Shown: positions 1 to 8,636, counted from the first letter of the stretch. The stretch: 64,000 nucleotides of DNA from Sphingobacterium sp. B16(2022) (GCF_012030425.1 NZ_JAAUVN010000001.1:744001-808000); one strand, 5' to 3'. Notes: generated from the letters alone by a model not told the origin. Program-made: numbers and translations.

Positions 1-152
1 AAACAAGTACCACCATCGTACAGGAGTCTGGTGACTACATGTTAGCCAAAGTAACGATGCAATTTGAAGGCTTTACCAAAACCGATCTCGTGACTTTACT
101 CAATGACGGTGGAAGCTGGAAAGTATCCCAATCGATCAACTCCTACAAGTAA
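1..152 (+). CDS. Lumazine-binding/NTF2-like protein, 3' part only
   Basis: The reading frame is open from base 3 to a TAA at 150-152 and encodes about 49 C-terminal residues that nearly match the C-terminus of the complete gene at 4749-5198 (for example VTMQFEGFTK and NDGG.WKVSQSIN). The 5' part lies outside the window. By comparison with the complete paralogue it is a small secreted NTF2-like protein of the putative lumazine-binding type, function unknown. A hairpin terminator follows 30 bases downstream. Confidence 0.8.
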   Translation, partial: TSTTIVQESGDYMLAKVTMQFEGFTKTDLVTLLNDGGSWKVSQSINSYK

Positions 153-181
153 TTTACTGTTTAATCATATGTTTAGTTAAG

Positions 182-212
182 GCCACGTCGTGAGATGTGG
201 CTTTTCTTTTTT
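182..212 (+). terminator. Intrinsic terminator
   Basis: An 8-bp stem (gccacgtc/gatgtggc with one G-T wobble, gtga loop) is followed by a T-rich run. It sits just after the partial lumazine-binding gene. Nearly the same hairpin follows the paralogue at 5228-5252, so gene and terminator were duplicated together. Confidence 0.75.
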
Positions 213-298
213 ATCGCCATTGATTCGAGTTGATAAATATTCTACATATAAAGAAATAAGTATATTTTTACTGATCAGTAAATTTAAACAGTATTTCT

Positions 299-457
299 AT
301 GTTAGGTTTAATCGCATCCTTTCTTTCTATCGGTCTTGGATTTATGTTAAAGTATTCATCTCAAGATGGCTACAGTGAAATGAGGAAATATTGGCTATTT
401 TTTGTGGCATCTGGTATTTTAACAATAATTTATAAAAGCTTTAAGCATTTTGGTTAA
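299..457 (+). CDS. Small predicted membrane protein (52 aa)
   Basis: ATG at 299 opens a 52-codon frame ending TAA at 455-457. The product has two hydrophobic stretches, roughly residues 1-17 and 31-45, separated by a short polar loop with charged residues, which is a sensible two-helix membrane protein. No family is recognised. There is no clear ribosome binding site, which is normal in Bacteroidota. It could still be chance coding; amphipathic organisation and AT-rich third positions favour a real gene. Confidence 0.45.
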   Translation: MLGLIASFLSIGLGFMLKYSSQDGYSEMRKYWLFFVASGILTIIYKSFKHFG

Positions 458-493
458 TCGAATATTTTAGTGGATATTCTTTTGGTTTTAATA

Positions 494-925
494 TTATGTA
501 GATTTAAATATTGAGGCTTTTTTTTCATAAGCCAATAAAAGCAATCCCATTGCGTACTTACAGTCCTGTTCATTTGTAATGTAAAAACTGATCCAGCCTG
601 AATTTTTAAAAACATGATGATTTTGTATTTTACCATCCTTGAGCAGCTGTTGTTTAATAGTTTTATTTAAGCGGATGTCTAATAATCCATTACTATGCAA
701 ATGCCCAAATTCTTTATCCAAGTAATTAAACTGAGTTCCACCATATTTATGAACAGTAATACTGGTGTTCGGATATTTTGAAATCGTTTCTTCGATATCA
801 TCAAGCCAGTCCAACAGTTGTGGTTTTGTAGCAAAGAACCAAAGTCTAATGAGGCTATCATATAAAATTGCTATCAGAGGGATAGACTTTAAGAAGCCAA
901 GGTATTTCACGACAAATGAAAACAT
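494..925 (-). CDS. DUF5519 / luciferase-domain family protein
   Basis: 143 aa. The C-terminal half carries the family pattern GHLHSNGLLDIRL ... HHVFKNSGWISFYI, in which His residues and the SGW motif are typical of the small DUF5519 (luciferase domain) family. Its biochemical activity is not established. A hydrophobic N-terminus (about residues 3-33) may anchor it or form part of the fold. It follows the SRPBCC membrane gene upstream by only 3 bases on the same strand, so the two are probably co-transcribed. Confidence 0.7.
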   Translation of the reverse strand: MFSFVVKYLGFLKSIPLIAILYDSLIRLWFFATKPQLLDWLDDIEETISKYPNTSITVHKYGGTQFNYLDKEFGHLHSNGLLDIRLNKTIKQQLLKDGKIQNHHVFKNSGWISFYITNEQDCKYAMGLLLLAYEKKASIFKST

Positions 926-928
926 AAG

Positions 929-1849
929 TTATGATTCACTTAAAACCTTAACATGCTCCATTACCCTAAAATGAACATTTCTTGTAATACTTTCAGCCCA
1001 TAAATCATAATACCAAGTAGGAAACACGTGGAGTTTATACCAGCTGTTTCCTGTTAATGTTGTGGTGCCGTCACCATTATCGTGTAATAAAAATTGACCT
1101 TTTGTGATATCAATATGTCCCATAATCTCAGGATCTTTAGGTTGATCAATAATGTCAAATGTCAAGTTTTTATTGATATCAAATTCAACAATAGTTTCAT
1201 CAAAGATGTAGCCGTTGCTAAAAATACATTTACGATTTGCACCAAGCTTCCTGTCACTTACTGTAGTCGCCATAGGACTAGGCATACCAATTTTGAAAAG
1301 CCAATAATTTTCTTTGTTTTCAATCTTATCAAATGCCACTATGTGTTGCCAAATTTCTTCCGGGGTCGCATTGATTACTATTTTATCTGAAACCATATTT
1401 TCATGATCGTGGTCAGAAATAGAATCTACAATAAAAATGAGAATTAAGATACTAATTAGACTCACATTCAGTTTTTGATTGTTTCTTTTAAACATTGCTC
1501 TGCCTATGAAGGCCCCTGAAATGATAAACCCAAAGATCAGTGGAGATACTATCAGTAAGCAGATTACTCCTTCATTTAAAAAAAAATAACTTAAAGCGAT
1601 AGCAATTATGCCACTTATTATAGAATATCCTGTTATCTGTTTACCCTTTAAATTCAGATTTTTCCAATACCAGGTTGAGATTATGCCCATGAGCATCGGT
1701 ATGATTACAAATTCCGAAAAGATAAGTATTCCTGCATCTTCATGACCAAAAGCGCTTTGTAGTCCGATAACTGTCATGGCAAATAAATTTGCTAACAAAA
1801 TACCTGAAGCTATTTTTGACTGAATTAATTTTGAAATGATATTTGTCAC
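929..1849 (-). CDS. Membrane protein with C-terminal SRPBCC domain
   Basis: 306 aa. The first ~140 residues contain four or five hydrophobic helices; residues ~155-300 look like an SRPBCC (START/polyketide-cyclase-like) domain, with the opening pattern INATPEEIWQHI and a later GDGTTTLTGNSWY strand pair. This architecture suggests a membrane-anchored hydrophobic-ligand-binding protein. The ligand is unknown. Probably the first gene of a two-gene unit with the DUF5519 gene. Confidence 0.7.
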   Translation of the reverse strand: MTNIISKLIQSKIASGILLANLFAMTVIGLQSAFGHEDAGILIFSEFVIIPMLMGIISTWYWKNLNLKGKQITGYSIISGIIAIALSYFFLNEGVICLLIVSPLIFGFIISGAFIGRAMFKRNNQKLNVSLISILILIFIVDSISDHDHENMVSDKIVINATPEEIWQHIVAFDKIENKENYWLFKIGMPSPMATTVSDRKLGANRKCIFSNGYIFDETIVEFDINKNLTFDIIDQPKDPEIMGHIDITKGQFLLHDNGDGTTTLTGNSWYKLHVFPTWYYDLWAESITRNVHFRVMEHVKVLSES

Positions 1850-2043
1850 TGAGTTTTTATAGTTAAAATAAGCTTTATTCTTTAGATCTTATCAGTTTAA
1901 AACACTGAATGCTTAAATTTACATAAATTTTCAATATACCTAGAGAGTCATCATAAATTTTAAAGTTAACTTATGTCTCTTGTCTTGCTGTATTTTAAAC
2001 ACTCCAGTGATTTACATATTATAAAGAGGATGTCTAGGGTCAT

Positions 2044-2811
2044 TTATGTATTTGTAGATATTGTTGATATGATTCTACAATTATCACATTTGAAATCATA
2101 AAGATTATGTAATTGTGTTTTTAAGGTCCATTTTTTCTTACAATTTGGGCAGAGTCTATTTTTATCATCTCCACTATTTTTCCTGTAATTGTATAAATAA
2201 TAAAATGTTGGAATTGTCGTTTGTTCTTCAATTTGTTTACATATATCCAAACCTTGCTTTGATAATGGTGATTTTGTTTCTTGCATCTGATTTAAAGACC
2301 AACGTTCTCCGACCTCACAATTCATTTGTAAGCTATCACAAGCTTGATAGTTTGTTTCCCAACTTAAAATTGGCATATAACCAAAGTCGTAAAATTTTGG
2401 TAGCTTATAAAGTGGGACAGATTTGTTACATGTACCACACGTTAATGGAGAGTCAATCGAAATGTAGTTTGTGATAAGAATGTAAAATTCAGATTTACAA
2501 CATATACAAGGTTTCTTATACTCTGAACTTGTTTTACCTAAATTCTTAATTGAAATTCTCGATCCACTAAGTTTTTCAATTTTATCTATTTGGCCTTTGA
2601 CATATTTGTTATTATACTTTTTACTAAGGGAATTTTTTTCAAGTGTATATGGAAGACTTACTATTTTATTTTTTTTGATGTACTGACTTTCAATTTTTCC
2701 TTGCGTTTGACCATTTCCTCTATAAAAGGATAAGAGTAAATTGAACTCATCGTAAATTTTGTCTTTATTTACTTTTGTTTTTATAATAAATGAAATCTTT
2801 TTTATAAACAT
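2044..2811 (-). CDS. DUF2310 zinc-ribbon-containing protein
   Basis: 255 aa. It contains three CxxC pairs: CICC near residue 101, CGTC near residue 126, and a C-terminal ribbon CPNC...CDNC. The segment GERWSLNQMQ...SPLSKQG followed by PTFYYLYNY matches the DUF2310 family, described as zinc-ribbon proteins that may bind nucleic acid. The function is unproven. Single gene with gaps on both sides. Confidence 0.75.
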   Translation of the reverse strand: MFIKKISFIIKTKVNKDKIYDEFNLLLSFYRGNGQTQGKIESQYIKKNKIVSLPYTLEKNSLSKKYNNKYVKGQIDKIEKLSGSRISIKNLGKTSSEYKKPCICCKSEFYILITNYISIDSPLTCGTCNKSVPLYKLPKFYDFGYMPILSWETNYQACDSLQMNCEVGERWSLNQMQETKSPLSKQGLDICKQIEEQTTIPTFYYLYNYRKNSGDDKNRLCPNCKKKWTLKTQLHNLYDFKCDNCRIISTISTNT

Positions 2812-2969
2812 TGTTTTTTGGGTTAAACTTATAATTGACTAACATTCCAGCGTACAAGCGATTTAGGAGGAGAAAGCTACTTATCAATATCGAAATTGAA
2901 TAAAAGCAGAAAATTTTTTTAGCAATCAATAGGCTCTTTTGCAAAAAGCCAGTTAATAGTCGTGATTTC

Positions 2970-3143
2970 TTATTTGTTCATTTTTTTTGTGTAAAAATTC
3001 GTTGGCTTGAATATACGGTTAAATACAAAACTAAATAGTATTAAAATTGGTAAAGCTAACCAAGCTGTAAATACTAATTCCAGTCCATTTTGTCCGCCAT
3101 GACCATGGCACAATGTCTTTCCGCTTATAAACAAAGGTGTCAA
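2970..3143 (-). CDS. Possible small membrane protein or remnant
   Basis: A minus-strand frame stays open from about 3186 to a TAA at 2970-2972. It has no ATG; a TTG at 3143 would give ~57 residues with one strong hydrophobic helix (around FTAWLALPILILFSFVF) and a short tail. It lies just downstream of the 3199-3774 membrane gene on the same strand, so it may be a non-ATG-started third gene or a remnant. Apart from this, the 2812-3198 interval shows nothing recognisable. Confidence 0.25.
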   Translation of the reverse strand: MTPLFISGKTLCHGHGGQNGLELVFTAWLALPILILFSFVFNRIFKPTNFYTKKMNK

Positions 3144-3198
3144 ACTTGATTGAATAAAAATATTCTTAAATAGTATTAGATGTTTTTACAGAATGATT

Positions 3199-3774
3199 CT
3201 ATTCGTCTATATCCTCATAAATTAATTCATTTTTTAGTTTGCTTATCGTAATTTTTCTAAAAGTAGGGGCATAATTATTTTGTCCACTGGGCTTAAAATA
3301 CTCCCTAACATAAGCATCTTCTGTTTCATAATTCTGTGTAATTTTTGGACCCCAATATTGATTTAATGAATTATAAGATACAATGTGATTAGAATCTTCG
3401 GTTGAATGGAAATTTTTGGAATTTATAATTTTCGAAATAGCTTTTTGTTTATCAAAATTAGAGATTTTAAGCGTAAATGTTTTATAACTCTCACCAATTG
3501 CAAAAGATGAGTTATTGTTACTGATCTTAAATTCATTTACTAATGTTATCCCTTGTTCTTCAACTAGTTTGAGCGCATCAGATTTCGTGAAAAAATAATC
3601 ACTAAAAAATAGATAAAATGTAAATAATAGACAAATAGAACCATAGGTAAATAGCAGAGATCTTGCAAACCTTGGGTATCCCAGTTTTTTAGGTATTATA
3701 TATATCAATAATCCCACGACAATTGGTGTACCTATGAAGATGACAAAAATCAAAGGAAAAAGAAAATCATCCAT
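3199..3774 (-). CDS. Two-helix membrane protein, unknown function
   Basis: 191 aa. Two N-terminal transmembrane helices (about residues 4-28 and 36-59) are followed by a ~130-residue soluble region with no recognised motif. It starts 12 bases after the DUF1963 gene on the same strand and probably shares its transcript. No family is assigned. Confidence 0.6.
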   Translation of the reverse strand: MDDFLFPLIFVIFIGTPIVVGLLIYIIPKKLGYPRFARSLLFTYGSICLLFTFYLFFSDYFFTKSDALKLVEEQGITLVNEFKISNNNSSFAIGESYKTFTLKISNFDKQKAISKIINSKNFHSTEDSNHIVSYNSLNQYWGPKITQNYETEDAYVREYFKPSGQNNYAPTFRKITISKLKNELIYEDIDE

Positions 3775-3786
3775 AGAATTAAATGA

Positions 3787-4554
3787 TTAGCAACAATCCC
3801 AATTGAACCAAGCTTTGTCAAATCGCTTATTTATCAAATCTTCAGGGTGAATGAAAAAATTGGCAACACCACAATCTCCAAACATGATCTGTTCATCAGT
3901 ATCGATTTGCAAAAGTAGTAAATCCTCGCTAAGATTAGACATTTTATTATCTCTGGGATCTGATTGTGTGAAGTAAGCATATCCACTTATTTTATGCCCC
4001 GATGCATCAAAAAGACTTTCAACCTGATCTGCTTCCTCCTTTGATAATGTTTCGCAGTAATCATACAAGTCTTTGCCATTAAGCATGATGTCAAATCTGA
4101 AATCTTCAGAACCCCCATATTCTGAATTTTTATTGAATTGAAGTCTGTGCTCACAAAAAATAGGTGTCTCTTCATAAAGATCATCCGTTAAGAAGGAAAA
4201 ATCAGTTTGGTGATCAATTGAAGTATTTTCATGATATATTACTCTATAATCGGTCATGTCGTACCAGTCAGTCGCGGAGATATAAAATTGTAGAATACCT
4301 GAATCTGGATAATTTTGTAGAGTTGGTATTTCTGAAAAATTTAATTGTGCTATTAAAATTAAAGGCTTATCATTTTTATCCTTTGGATACTCAAATTGAA
4401 GGGGTAAGTACGGATTACCCAAAAATTTACTTCTTTTAATCTCTAAAATTTCCCCATCCTCAATGGGCGAAGCTGTGATCTTGATTGTATCTAATTTATA
4501 ATATTCTAACTCATTTTTGAATTCATTTAATACGGGTGGAATTATTGTTTGCAT
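3787..4554 (-). CDS. YwqG-like DUF1963 protein
   Basis: 255 aa, full length for the DUF1963/YwqG family. Family features are visible: KFLGNPYLP near residue 43, PLILIAQLNFSEIP, PDSGILQFYIS, GGSEDF, and the C-terminal block LLLLQIDTDEQIMFGDCGVANFFI. The biochemical role is unknown; members are often stand-alone cytosolic proteins. First gene of a minus-strand unit with the membrane protein at 3199-3774. Confidence 0.85.
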   Translation of the reverse strand: MQTIIPPVLNEFKNELEYYKLDTIKITASPIEDGEILEIKRSKFLGNPYLPLQFEYPKDKNDKPLILIAQLNFSEIPTLQNYPDSGILQFYISATDWYDMTDYRVIYHENTSIDHQTDFSFLTDDLYEETPIFCEHRLQFNKNSEYGGSEDFRFDIMLNGKDLYDYCETLSKEEADQVESLFDASGHKISGYAYFTQSDPRDNKMSNLSEDLLLLQIDTDEQIMFGDCGVANFFIHPEDLINKRFDKAWFNWDCC

Positions 4555-4698
4555 ATTTTAATTCGTTATTAGTTTGGTAATCCTTTACAATTTAACAAAA
4601 GAAATGATAGGTCACAACTTCACCTAGCTATTTCCCTCATTCACCGAGTTTTTTGTTGGTTTAGTCTAATTGCCATAGGGTAGGGACGATCTACATCC

Positions 4699-4706
4699 TA
4701 CTTTTG
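4699..4706 (+). promoter_or_regulatory. Bacteroidota-type -7 box (TACTTTTG)
   Basis: TACTTTTG matches TAnnTTTG and lies 43 bases before the ATG of the lumazine-binding gene. No convincing -33 TTTG was found at the usual ~19-base spacing, so the assignment rests on the -7 box and position alone. Confidence 0.4.
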
Positions 4707-4748
4707 AATCAACAAATAAGAACTAACAAACTATAAAATAAAGACATT

Positions 4749-5198
4749 ATGAACACTATAGCAAAAACATTCGCAGCAGCAGCCTTGATCGCAGTATCAA
4801 CATTCACTATGGCAGCAGGCAAACCAGAGGTAGCAAACCCTAAAAAAGCTGTGGTCAATTTATCTACAGCAGATTTGGCCATTGATCATTATGTTGCGGT
4901 TATGACAGAAGGACAGTCGGCAGGAGTAGAGCAGTTGTTTACAGCAGACTTCAGTCAAAAAGTTCAGGCATCAGAAGATAAAACTAACAGCCGTTCAGAA
5001 GTTATATCCTTTTTGAAAAAACAAAAAGGAGAGCAGTTAAACTGTAAAACAAGTACCACCATCGTACAGGAGTCAGCGGACTACATGATAGCCAAAGTAA
5101 CGATGCAATTTGAAGGTTTTACCAAAAGCGATCTTGTGACTTTAGTCAATGACGGCGGTAACTGGAAAGTTTCCCAATCAATCAATACCTATAAGTAA
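4749..5198 (+). CDS. Secreted lumazine-binding/NTF2-like protein
   Basis: 149 aa with a clear signal peptide: short positive start, hydrophobic core AAAALIAVSTFTMAAG, likely cleavage near residue 23. The mature part is a single cone-shaped SnoaL/NTF2-type domain of the putative lumazine-binding family, with AIDHYVAVMTEGQ at its start and WKVSQSINTY at its end. It acts outside the cytoplasm; no catalytic residues are evident. A near-identical paralogue ends at base 152, so this is one of a tandem or dispersed family in the genome. Confidence 0.8.
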   Translation: MNTIAKTFAAAALIAVSTFTMAAGKPEVANPKKAVVNLSTADLAIDHYVAVMTEGQSAGVEQLFTADFSQKVQASEDKTNSRSEVISFLKKQKGEQLNCKTSTTIVQESADYMIAKVTMQFEGFTKSDLVTLVNDGGNWKVSQSINTYK

Positions 5199-5227
5199 GT
5201 TAAGTTAAATTCATATGTTTAGTGAAG

Positions 5228-5252
5228 GCCACGTCGTGAGAGGTGGCTTTTG
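5228..5252 (+). terminator. Intrinsic terminator
   Basis: A gccac/gtggc stem followed by a T-rich tail lies 30 bases after the lumazine-binding stop. It is a copy of the hairpin at 182-212. Confidence 0.65.
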
Positions 5253-5293
5253 TTATTTATAGTTTTTTAACAATTCGAAAGCTTAATTTTTAA

Positions 5294-5301
5294 TATGTTT
5301 G
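5294..5301 (+). promoter_or_regulatory. Bacteroidota-type -7 box (TATGTTTG)
   Basis: TATGTTTG fits TAnnTTTG and lies 58 bases before the start of the small ABC module. No matching -33 element at standard spacing. Confidence 0.3.
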
Positions 5302-5358
5302 GGCTAACATTATAAACAATCTTCAGAGAAGAAAAATCATTTTTTAAATAAGGCCATT

Positions 5359-5637
5359 ATGAGTCCTGTATTAAAGTACTATCGAGATCTCACCATGTTT
5401 AATATGGCTTTTAGTATTATCATTTGTTTTATCACAGGAATTGTCTTTTCATGCATTACCTTCGCTACTGTAGGGGTTTGGGTTGGATTTAAGGCTTATA
5501 ACTACATTTATTCTGATCAATATTATATCTATTATAATTTAGGTTATTCAAAACTACACCTCATTGCTAAGGTATTTTTGTTGAATACTTTTGTTTCTCT
5601 TTTATTACTGTTGTTTTATTATTTTGTCATTAAATGA
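5359..5637 (+). CDS. Small membrane protein coupled to an ABC ATPase
   Basis: 92 aa, with hydrophobic segments at roughly residues 13-45 and 67-91. Too short for an ordinary ABC permease. Its stop overlaps the start of the next gene in an ATGA arrangement, so the two are translationally coupled, and it is likely the membrane partner of that ATPase. No sequence family is recognised. Confidence 0.6.
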   Translation: MSPVLKYYRDLTMFNMAFSIIICFITGIVFSCITFATVGVWVGFKAYNYIYSDQYYIYYNLGYSKLHLIAKVFLLNTFVSLLLLLFYYFVIK

Positions 5638-6299
5638 AAAAATTAATTGTCGACAATATTTCTATTCAATTCCCTAAACAATCTGAGCTACTATTAAATG
5701 CAGAGTTTTATTGTGATATGCATGAAATCATAGGAATTTTTGGAAGAAATGGAAGCGGTAAGTCTACTTTATTTGGAATGATCTTTGGCACTGAAAAAAA
5801 AGGAAGTTTAAATATTAAAATCAATAACACTCTTATTCCAAGAGATCATATTATTCCTAAAAAACATATAGGTCTCTTGCCACAGCATCACTTTTTGCCC
5901 AAGAGCTACTTAGTTAAAAATATCATTACCTTATTCTTTCCTTCAGATGAAGGCCAGAATAAAATTTTTTATTCAAAAAGAATATCGTCATTAGAGAGCA
6001 AAAAAATTGGAGCGTTATCAGAAGGTGAGTTGAAATACCTCGAACTTCTATTGATCGGACATTTAGATCACTCTTTCTTAATTTTAGATGAACCCTTTTC
6101 TATGGTAGAACCTCTATATCGGGATGTCATTCATGAATTCTTATTAGAGGTCAAAAAAACAAAAGGCATTATAATTTCAGATCATTATTATAATGATGTT
6201 TTAAATCTTACAGACCGAAATTATCTGATAAAAAATCAACAGCTTCTAGTTGTAAAAGATATTAATGATTTAGTAAGTAATCGGTATATAAGTCCATGA
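5634..6299 (+). CDS. ABC transporter ATP-binding protein
   Basis: 221 aa. It has Walker A (GRNGSGKST, around residue 38), a Q-loop region (GLLPQHH), a degenerate signature LSEGE in place of LSGGQ, Walker B (FLILDEP), and a switch His in ISDHYY. It hydrolyses ATP to drive transport of an unknown substrate, or has a regulatory role, together with the 92-residue membrane protein upstream. The small membrane partner makes an exporter or sensing module more likely than a nutrient importer. Confidence 0.85.
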   Translation: MKKLIVDNISIQFPKQSELLLNAEFYCDMHEIIGIFGRNGSGKSTLFGMIFGTEKKGSLNIKINNTLIPRDHIIPKKHIGLLPQHHFLPKSYLVKNIITLFFPSDEGQNKIFYSKRISSLESKKIGALSEGELKYLELLLIGHLDHSFLILDEPFSMVEPLYRDVIHEFLLEVKKTKGIIISDHYYNDVLNLTDRNYLIKNQQLLVVKDINDLVSNRYISP

Positions 6300-6639
6300 A
6301 TAAAGTATATTTATTTTTAGTATTTGTTTAATTGCTATTCTAGCAATTTAGTTTTTAAAAACAGAATAAAGTTAAAGAGGTGAATAAATTTTAATGACAA
6401 TAAATCGCTGTAAATAAATGGTTTAAAGCGTTATTTGTAGGTCGGTATAAGAACATTTTTTTTCAATATTTTATTCAATACTGTCGCGTCGAATGTTTCT
6501 TCAAATCTAATAAATTATATTCTTAGATTTAATCAAACATACGACGAGGCATACGCCTATATTTGGCGGATTGGCGAATGATTTGTATATTAGTTTCGTA
6601 AAAAAACAATGTTGTTTGCAAGCTTAACACCCAACACTT
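6300..6639 (+). other. Intergenic stretch upstream of the SUKH gene
   Basis: No gene is seen. The right part (about 6540-6640) differs in composition from its surroundings and contains short mirrored fragments (gcatacgcc / ggcggattggcg) and acccaac, reminiscent of cassette flanks. No complete recombination site can be drawn. Confidence 0.3.
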
Positions 6640-7320
6640 ATGACAAACCTATCATATAAATTCTTCGATGCTTACTTTAATGCCTTTTCGAATAAGACGG
6701 TTTATACCGACGATGTACCGCAGGAAATGATTTTGACAGAAGAGGATGAAGAAGGTTGGTTTGGTTGGAAACTTATTAAAGGGACACTTCTTGAGGAAGA
6801 GTATCAAAAAGTTGAAAAAGAATTTAATATCAAGCTTCCGAAGAGTTTTGTTGAGTGGCATAAGGAATATTTTTTTCTTGACGCTGATACTTCAATACTT
6901 AGACTGCCGACTTCAAATCCAAATTTACCTTTAGAAGAAATAAAGGAGAACTTGAATTGGTTTATTGCAGAACAATTAATTCCATTAAAATTATATCCAT
7001 TTGGTAACGAAGGAAATGATGCGGGGCCTTTGGTATTTGACGGACGAATTGACACAATAAATAATGAATTTCCAATTAGGGTTTACGACCACGAATTTGG
7101 TGGTGACCTTGAAGGATTGAGTGAAATTATATTTTCATCCTTTGAGAAATTATTGGCGTGTTTGACACACTATATGACAGAATTGAAAACAAGAAAAAGC
7201 TTTGAAATAATTCCCGATTTTTTTAAGATTGACCCAGCAGGTGCAGGTTTGACAGGTATTGATTATTGGCTAAGTTGGGCTAATATGCAAAAAGCAAACT
7301 TTGAAGAATTTAGCGACTGA
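6640..7320 (+). CDS. SMI1/KNR4 (SUKH) family protein
   Basis: 226 aa. The SUKH pattern is visible: EEEYQKVEKEFNIKLPKSFVEWHKEY, where an acidic helix precedes LP..f..f, then YPFGNEGNDAGPLVFDG and the later YDHEFGG. SUKH proteins are best known as immunity proteins against nuclease and other polymorphic toxins, but no cognate toxin gene is adjacent, so it may be an orphan immunity gene. Flanking DNA on both sides looks foreign to neighbouring genes, which suggests acquisition as a one-gene cassette. Confidence 0.75.
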   Translation: MTNLSYKFFDAYFNAFSNKTVYTDDVPQEMILTEEDEEGWFGWKLIKGTLLEEEYQKVEKEFNIKLPKSFVEWHKEYFFLDADTSILRLPTSNPNLPLEEIKENLNWFIAEQLIPLKLYPFGNEGNDAGPLVFDGRIDTINNEFPIRVYDHEFGGDLEGLSEIIFSSFEKLLACLTHYMTELKTRKSFEIIPDFFKIDPAGAGLTGIDYWLSWANMQKANFEEFSD

Positions 7321-7439
7321 CAAAAAGCAAGCCCGCCGACAACATCGGTATGGCAATATGGCGAATAAAGTGCTAAAATCAAGTTCGCTTCTTCGATTGA
7401 ACTTTTGTGCAAAATTGAAGATTTGCGTTTCGAGTTCCT

Positions 7440-7625
7440 AGATATCCTTAACGCGCGTTTTCTGTTCCATACTAAGCCTTCTAAACGAATCTTCCCATAA
7501 TAGGTCTCAAAACCACTTGTTGGACATATCTGATTGATAAGTCCGTAAGCTTGGGGATAACAACAGAATCATCCTTTTTATGAGCGTAATAATATATGCC
7601 ACGACTCATGCATAATTTCTATTAA
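7440..7625 (-). mobile_element. IS3-family OrfB remnant
   Basis: Minus-strand translation gives LCMSRGIYYYA followed by KDDSVVIPKLTDLS, then after one frame change PTSGFETYYGKIRLEGLVWN and RKRALRI. This is the N-terminal start of an IS3 OrfB integrase, frameshifted and lacking its DDE core. Its missing upstream half may be the OrfA fragment at 9505-9645 in the same orientation, which would mean the element was split by the 1.9 kb in between. Confidence 0.7.
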
Positions 7626-7635
7626 TCTGTGAAAA

Positions 7636-8010
7636 TAACAGAAAATCAAAAGAAATATATACGGTAATGTTGACATTCAAATTGTAAATCATTTATCTTA
7701 TAGAGATGGCCAAGATGGTCTCAGGGGTGGATTGGGTATAATTGGTACGGGTCATACTTATAACTGGTCCAATAAATGAAATGGTATAGTTAGGTACATA
7801 GGTCAAGTATTTGAAAGCGGAGGTACAGGCATGAATTTTCATTCTCAAAACCCCGATTTTGCACCACTTTATGAAGTTGATATTTATGTTCAAGATTGCG
7901 CAACCAAGCAAACAGCTGCCAATTACTATAAATCCACCATATTTATTTGGGGCGGTGCTGGAAATATTAATTTTCCTAATGGAAATTTAAAGCTAAATGT
8001 AAAGGCGTAA
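7636..8010 (+). pseudogene. Remnant of an unidentified secreted or effector protein
   Basis: One frame runs to a TAA at 8008-8010 with a single internal TGA (after HTYNWSNK). Around it the frame reads convincingly (VNHLSYRDGQDGLRGGLG, VRYIGQVFESGGTGMNFH, YEVDIYVQDCATKQTA, STIFIWGGAG). No upstream start is present, so it is a 3' fragment with a nonsense mutation. The Gly-rich character recalls secreted effectors, but no family is recognised. Confidence 0.45.
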
Positions 8011-8084
8011 AAACTACATAGAAGCATCTTATTATTAATAAATACTACAATCTATCAGCAACATGCTCATGCATTTTGTGTTTT

Positions 8085-8157
8085 ACGTGTTATAAAAAGA
8101 TTAAAAATTTAACACGTGGTCATTACGTGTTATAAAAAGATTAAAAATGTAACACGT
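8085..8157 (+). repeat. Two 33-bp palindromic units (acgtgtta ... taacacgt)
   Basis: Units at 8085-8117 and 8125-8157 each have perfect 8-bp arms around a 17-bp A/T-rich centre (tataaaaagattaaaaat-like). A third copy lies at 46150-46182, in the same place relative to another YbjQ-gene start. They may be operators, transcription-terminating hairpins or recombination sites. Confidence 0.7.
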
Positions 8158-8191
8158 AAATTAAATCAAATAGATCATAAAAATAACATCT

Positions 8192-8224
8192 AAAGCCATT
8201 CTGTCAAGAATGGCTTTATTTGTT
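8192..8224 (+). terminator. Hairpin terminator, copy 1 of the YbjQ-repeat leader
   Basis: aagccattc/gaatggctt stem plus T-rich tail. The same hairpin heads all four YbjQ-like copies (13051, 27673, 46214) and belongs to the repeated segment. Confidence 0.6.
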
Positions 8225-8309
8225 TTATACCATCCTTACGGCTTCCCGTATTTTTTAATCAAAGCGATCCTTTATTTTCGGGCTTTTAAAACAGTATTCA
8301 TCATACACC

Positions 8310-8627
8310 ATGATCGTTACCAGTACCAATACCATCGAGGGGAGAGAAGTCCTGCGTTATTTTGATCCTATATCAGCAACAGCTGTTATTGGAGCCAATG
8401 CTCTGAGTGAAATAGGAGCGAGCTTCGTAGACTTTTTCGGTGGACGCTCCCGCAATTATGAAAACAAATTACAGGAGCTATATAAGAGCGTAGTGGAGTC
8501 TTTAAAGCAAAATGCCCGTAGCTATAGGGCAGATGCCGTTATAGGCTTCAGCGTCAATATTGACGAGCTCTCGGGCAAAGGAACACCGATCGTTTATGAT
8601 CACCGCTATCGGTACACCTGTATTGCT
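8310..8627 (+). pseudogene. YbjQ-like gene, truncated copy 1
   Basis: The first ~91 codons match the full gene at 46331-47374 (MIVTSTNTIEGREV..., GRSRNYENKLQ, ADAVIGFSVNID). A one-base insertion after GKGT shifts the frame, and homology stops at 8627, where unrelated DNA, the 3' end of the TonB-like gene, begins. The open frame continues out of register to 8657. Copy 3 at 27791 has the same shifted sequence (atcgtttatg), so these two share a broken ancestor. Confidence 0.8.
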
Positions 8628-8636
8628 TCAACATCT

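Noticed and set aside
4641..4690. Fifth copy of the TTCACCGA motif upstream of the lumazine-binding gene
   Set aside because: ttcaccga is present but the TTTANNNNAGTAA half is absent 42 bases downstream.
6540..6640. Integron attC site
   Set aside because: A sequence matching RYYYAAC (acccaac) is present, but no partner GTTRRRY or paired inner boxes could be placed.
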